This document shows, piece by piece, positions 28,742-30,728 of a stretch of 30,728 bases of DNA. The translations under genes were made by a program, and so were the position numbers. Numbering within the stretch: the first letter of the stretch is position 1; each line of letters starts with the position of its first letter. This DNA comes from a virus: positions 1-30,728 of IMG/VR virus record IMGVR_UViG_3300009156_000020; one strand, 5' to 3'. The notes beneath the pieces were generated by a model. The model had not been told where the DNA came from. It saw nothing but the letters and a program-made list of their open reading frames with translations, and did no database searches.

Positions 28742-28970
28742 GGTGGCCTTCCTTCCTGAAGATTAGCCGTCCTGCCTCCCCAAGTATTTCCACATTCGCC
28801 AGCAGCGTGATGGTCACTTCTGTGACTTCACCCACGTGGGCATGCACGTCCACGCCACGCACATAGTTGGACACGTCCACCCCATCCATCAGCAGCGTGC
28901 AGTCCACGCCATGGGCACCAATCTTCAGGCAGAGTGTCGGTCTTCTGGATGCAGCTGCGTCATGCGCCAT
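28731..28970 (-). CDS. Hypothetical 79-residue protein
   Basis: The start ATG 28970 follows GGAG by seven bases and overlaps the cytosine methyltransferase stop by 11 bases, so an in-frame start at 29045 is rejected. The product reads RPTLCLKIGAHGVDCTLLMDGVDVSNYVRGVDVHAHVGEVTEVTITLLANVEI, which is beta-rich with a small sandwich look, and recurs in phages near terminase genes as a protein of unknown role. The C-terminus is basic. Confidence 0.7.
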   Translation of the reverse strand: MAHDAAASRRPTLCLKIGAHGVDCTLLMDGVDVSNYVRGVDVHAHVGEVTEVTITLLANVEILGEAGRLIFRKEGHREG

Positions 28971-29652
28971 GCTGATACTCCAGCGTGTGACTGTCCGTGT
29001 CTCTGAACAATGGCTGCTGTAGGTCCAGTGCTGTGCCCTGCCCAAACCACTGCGCAGCCATGGCGGCTGCTATTCCAGGATACGTCCGGGCACGGTCTGC
29101 AGACCGGGTGGGTGATGGGGCCAGACGGTTGTGCCCCGCGTCTGTCTGATTGGCCCATCGTTCAATCAGCCTGCCCTGCACACGCACCAGCCTGCCCGGA
29201 ATGCGTCTGGTCGGACGCAGCAGCGGCAGACCCTTCAGCCACAGGCAGGTAGCTTTGCAGGCATCTTCACCGAAGTCATACGGCTGGATGATCTGGTCAG
29301 CCGGTCTGATGGCTGTCCCAATCCGCCCACGGGGATTCTCCAGCGCAATACGTGGCACAGGGGCACGCAGCAACTGCCGCACAAAGTCCACCGCTGCAGC
29401 ACTCATGGTCACCCGTTCAGGTCTGCGAGTATTCCAGTGCAGACCACTGGCGCAGAGATACGTGCAATCAGGGAAGGCCACCAGCGCATCCCACTGCCTG
29501 CTGTCCAGCAGCACTGTCCGCACGTCAGCCTGCAGGTGGAACGGACTGCCGTCTTCCGCTGGCTTCAGGTCACAGGACCATGCGTCATGCCCCAGCGCAC
29601 GGCAGGCCGCACGCACTCTGCCGCTGCACTCACAGGCTACCAGGATACGCAT
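28960..29652 (-). CDS. Dcm-like cytosine methyltransferase family protein
   Basis: The 230-residue product has RILVACECSGRVRAACRALGHDAWSCDLKPAE (SAM-binding motif I region), DALVAFPDCTYLCASGLHWN (catalytic motif IV with PDC in place of the usual PPC) and IALENPRG (motif VI). ACKATCLWLKGLPLL follows, also typical of short phage cytosine methyltransferases. The catalytic Cys is retained. It may be an active orphan 5-methylcytosine enzyme or a degenerate form. Start ATG 29652 is chosen (GGGTGAAG upstream); the frame extends to 29709. No recognition domain is evident. Confidence 0.8.
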   Translation of the reverse strand: MRILVACECSGRVRAACRALGHDAWSCDLKPAEDGSPFHLQADVRTVLLDSRQWDALVAFPDCTYLCASGLHWNTRRPERVTMSAAAVDFVRQLLRAPVPRIALENPRGRIGTAIRPADQIIQPYDFGEDACKATCLWLKGLPLLRPTRRIPGRLVRVQGRLIERWANQTDAGHNRLAPSPTRSADRARTYPGIAAAMAAQWFGQGTALDLQQPLFRDTDSHTLEYQHGA

Positions 29653-29657
29653 CCACT

Positions 29658-29882
29658 TCACCCACGGCTGAACAGGTGCTGCTGACCGGCGCACCGGGCA
29701 GCATCCCACCGCTGACCCGCCGCTGACGTAGTACGCTCACCGGACTGAAGCACACAGGATCTGCGGTGGACCGCTGGGACTTTCAAGATCAGCCCACACC
29801 AGTGACAGTGCGCAGAATCGCTGGAATCATTGAATGTTTTGACGTGTTTTGGCAAATTCACCGAATCATTCAATGTTTTCAT
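29658..29882 (-). CDS. Small zinc-finger protein with repeated KTxNDS start
   Basis: The frame from ATG 29882 begins KTLNDSVNLPKHVKTFNDSSDS, with KTLNDS and KTFNDS coded by a nearly exact 17-base direct repeat (about 29822 and 29862). CHWCG...HRRSC follows (C...C...H...C zinc site). The C-terminus is basic. GAAGG nine bases upstream supports ATG 29882 over an earlier in-frame start at 29909. Base composition at the start is AT-rich. Function unknown; the repeat could serve as a binding site as well. Confidence 0.6.
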   Translation of the reverse strand: MKTLNDSVNLPKHVKTFNDSSDSAHCHWCGLILKVPAVHRRSCVLQSGERTTSAAGQRWDAARCAGQQHLFSRG

Positions 29883-30071
29883 CACCAAAACCTTCAAAAT
29901 CCTTAGCAAAAACGCGATAAGTCCCCAGAAGTTGCGCCGACACTACGACGGTTAGAGGGGGGGGGTGCACTTACGACCCTTCCGCGCCCCCCGGTCAGGA
30001 GCGGATGAACGGCTGCAAGTGAACATCCGTGTGCGCGTGTTCGCCGTGTCTGATGTGCGTGCGGCACGGTG

Positions 30072-30302
30072 TCAGTCCGGTGATGGCGCGAACTTCGCGG
30101 GATGCCCTGTCACATCCGTGTGTGTGTCCGCTGGACGGATGGAGTCAGGCAGCGGTGCAGGGGCGTTGATGTCTCCTGCTGGCGCTGGTGCGGTCACAGG
30201 GGCATCCTGCACAATGTCTGCGGGATGCAGACCACGGGGTATTCTATTCAGCAGTTGCCGCTGCATCTGCCGGTTTTTCTGGCTGCGTCCACGTGTGGGC
30301 AT
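30072..30302 (-). CDS. Hypothetical Pro/Ala-rich protein (76 residues)
   Basis: ATG 30302 follows a G-rich stretch that can serve as ribosome-binding site. The product begins with a basic part (PTRGRSQKNRQMQRQLLNRIPRG), then turns acidic and Pro/Ala-rich (DAPVTAPAPAGDINAPAPLPDS). It may be disordered. Upstream lies the TGCCCC array 30326-30444, which would control it. There is no family match; the frame could be accidental. Confidence 0.45.
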   Translation of the reverse strand: MPTRGRSQKNRQMQRQLLNRIPRGLHPADIVQDAPVTAPAPAGDINAPAPLPDSIRPADTHTDVTGHPAKFAPSPD

Positions 30303-30325
30303 ACCCCACCCCCCCTAATTGAAAG

Positions 30326-30444
30326 TGCCCCGATTACTGGCCGATCTACCTGTGGGGCAGAGCATGCCCCCCTTACGGCAGTTACTGCCCCCCAAAGTGG
30401 CACGTGCCCCGTGCGGACTAACCGTGGGGCAAATGGTGCCCCCC
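30326..30444. promoter_or_regulatory. TGCCCC/GGGGCA operator-like array
   Basis: Seven TGCCCC or GGGGCA elements start at 30326, 30354, 30365, 30386, 30405, 30426 and 30437; the last six are 11, 21, 19, 21 and 11 bases apart, near multiples of the helical turn. Two of them form perfect GGGGCA-N5-TGCCCC dyads (30354-30370 and 30426-30442), and GGCA-N5-TGCC at 30377-30389 is a shorter version. The array lies between two leftward genes and runs into the end of the first. The same GGGGCA/TGCCCC halves occur in the dyad at 9146-9174. Confidence 0.65.
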
Positions 30445-30660
30445 TTTGTGGGTCAGCCGTGCAATCTGTTCTTCTTCTGCCGTCATCCACTTCAGCTGCT
30501 GTCCGGTGCAGTGGCGCTGGCGCAGACCATGTGACTGCAGCCGCTTGTCCAGTGCCTTCAATGGCGTATCGTGCCGGTGCTGCAGGATGAACCCGATCCG
30601 GTTACAGCCTGCACATTGCCAGTAGCGGGTGGTGTAGAGACTCCAGTCTGTGCGTGGCAT
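30418..30660 (-). CDS. Small protein with CxxC, crossing the circular join
   Basis: The 80-residue frame starts at ATG 30660 (equal to position 55 in the first copy) with GAAGGTGA upstream, and ends at 30418. It has WQCAGCNRIGFILQHRHD (CxxC plus two His), a likely small zinc site, then helices LKALDKRLQSHGLRQRH and MTAEEEQIARL. The C-terminal codons overlap the operator-like array. It follows the methyltransferase gene 82-678 across the join, with 26 bases between. Function unknown. Confidence 0.65.
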   Translation of the reverse strand: MPRTDWSLYTTRYWQCAGCNRIGFILQHRHDTPLKALDKRLQSHGLRQRHCTGQQLKWMTAEEEQIARLTHKGGHHLPHG

Positions 30661-30728
30661 GGGTTCACCTTCTACCCCGTTTTCTGCTATTCCCCTGACG
30701 CGAACGGCAGCACACCCTGCCGCAGACG
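30606..30728. repeat. Terminal direct repeat, right copy (circular join)
   Basis: This is identical to 1-123. It contains the start of the 30418-30660 gene and the last 42 coding bases of the methyltransferase (30687-30728, a partial copy of 82-123). On the circular genome it exists once. Confidence 0.95.

Noticed and set aside
30102-30590. Plus-strand frame of 162 residues near the join
   Set aside because: It runs through the TGCCCC array and is antisense to two leftward genes, with Cys/Arg-rich shadow content.
1-30728. tRNA genes and CRISPR arrays
   Set aside because: No cloverleaf with the usual conserved loop bases and no repeat-spacer pattern was seen by eye. The phased short repeats have no spacers of CRISPR length.

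Overview
The window is a complete, circularly closed genome of a temperate tailed phage. The first 123 bases recur exactly as the last 123 bases (30606-30728), so the unique length is about 30,605 bp and the ends join. The structural genes are those of a siphovirus with an HK97-type head: P27-like small terminase, large terminase, S78-type protease fused to the capsid protein, HK97-type portal, connectors, major tail protein, frameshifted tail chaperones and tape measure, with no contractile sheath. The host is bacterial (Shine-Dalgarno sites before most genes, DnaA-box-like sites, moderately high GC) but cannot be named from the sequence.

Layout on the circle. Almost everything is transcribed leftward. 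One near-continuous minus-strand block starts at about 8758, runs down to position 1, crosses the join and continues from 30660 down to 13621. Its first part is a DNA recombination and replication module: PD-(D/E)XK exonuclease, Sak4-like RecA-fold ATPase, two ParB-like proteins and two winged-helix-like proteins flanking a candidate origin (about 4459-4604). Then come small accessory genes: an excisionase-like HTH protein, zinc-finger proteins, small membrane proteins, a protein with a fascin/trefoil-like repeat, an HNH nuclease, a cupin-like protein and a DNA methyltransferase. Past the join are a Dcm-like methyltransferase and small zinc proteins, then packaging (27999-28457 and 26204-27733), head (20822-25373), tail (14565-20825) and tail-tip genes (13621-14565).

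Only 9225-13614 is transcribed rightward. It holds a ribbon-helix-helix protein, the tyrosine integrase and several small zinc-finger or DNA-binding proteins ending at a strong hairpin (12601-12637), followed by two small conserved genes. The control region between the two directions (8759-9224) holds six 9-bp units at 10-11 bp spacing, two palindromes, and a TATAAT promoter overlapped by an inverted repeat. The other large gene-free stretch (12582-13144) holds three further arrays with 10-11 bp spacing, one of them (13031-13069) carrying the same GTGACCGT-like unit in the opposite orientation. These arrays are the least explained structure in the window.

Other notable points: a -1 frameshift site (A9) in the tail chaperone gene with a clear conserved-looking extension; the protease-capsid fusion with the portal placed after it; a 107-nt overlap between the ParB-like genes; a GGGGCA/TGCCCC operator-like array at 30326-30444; and no recognisable endolysin or CI-type repressor.
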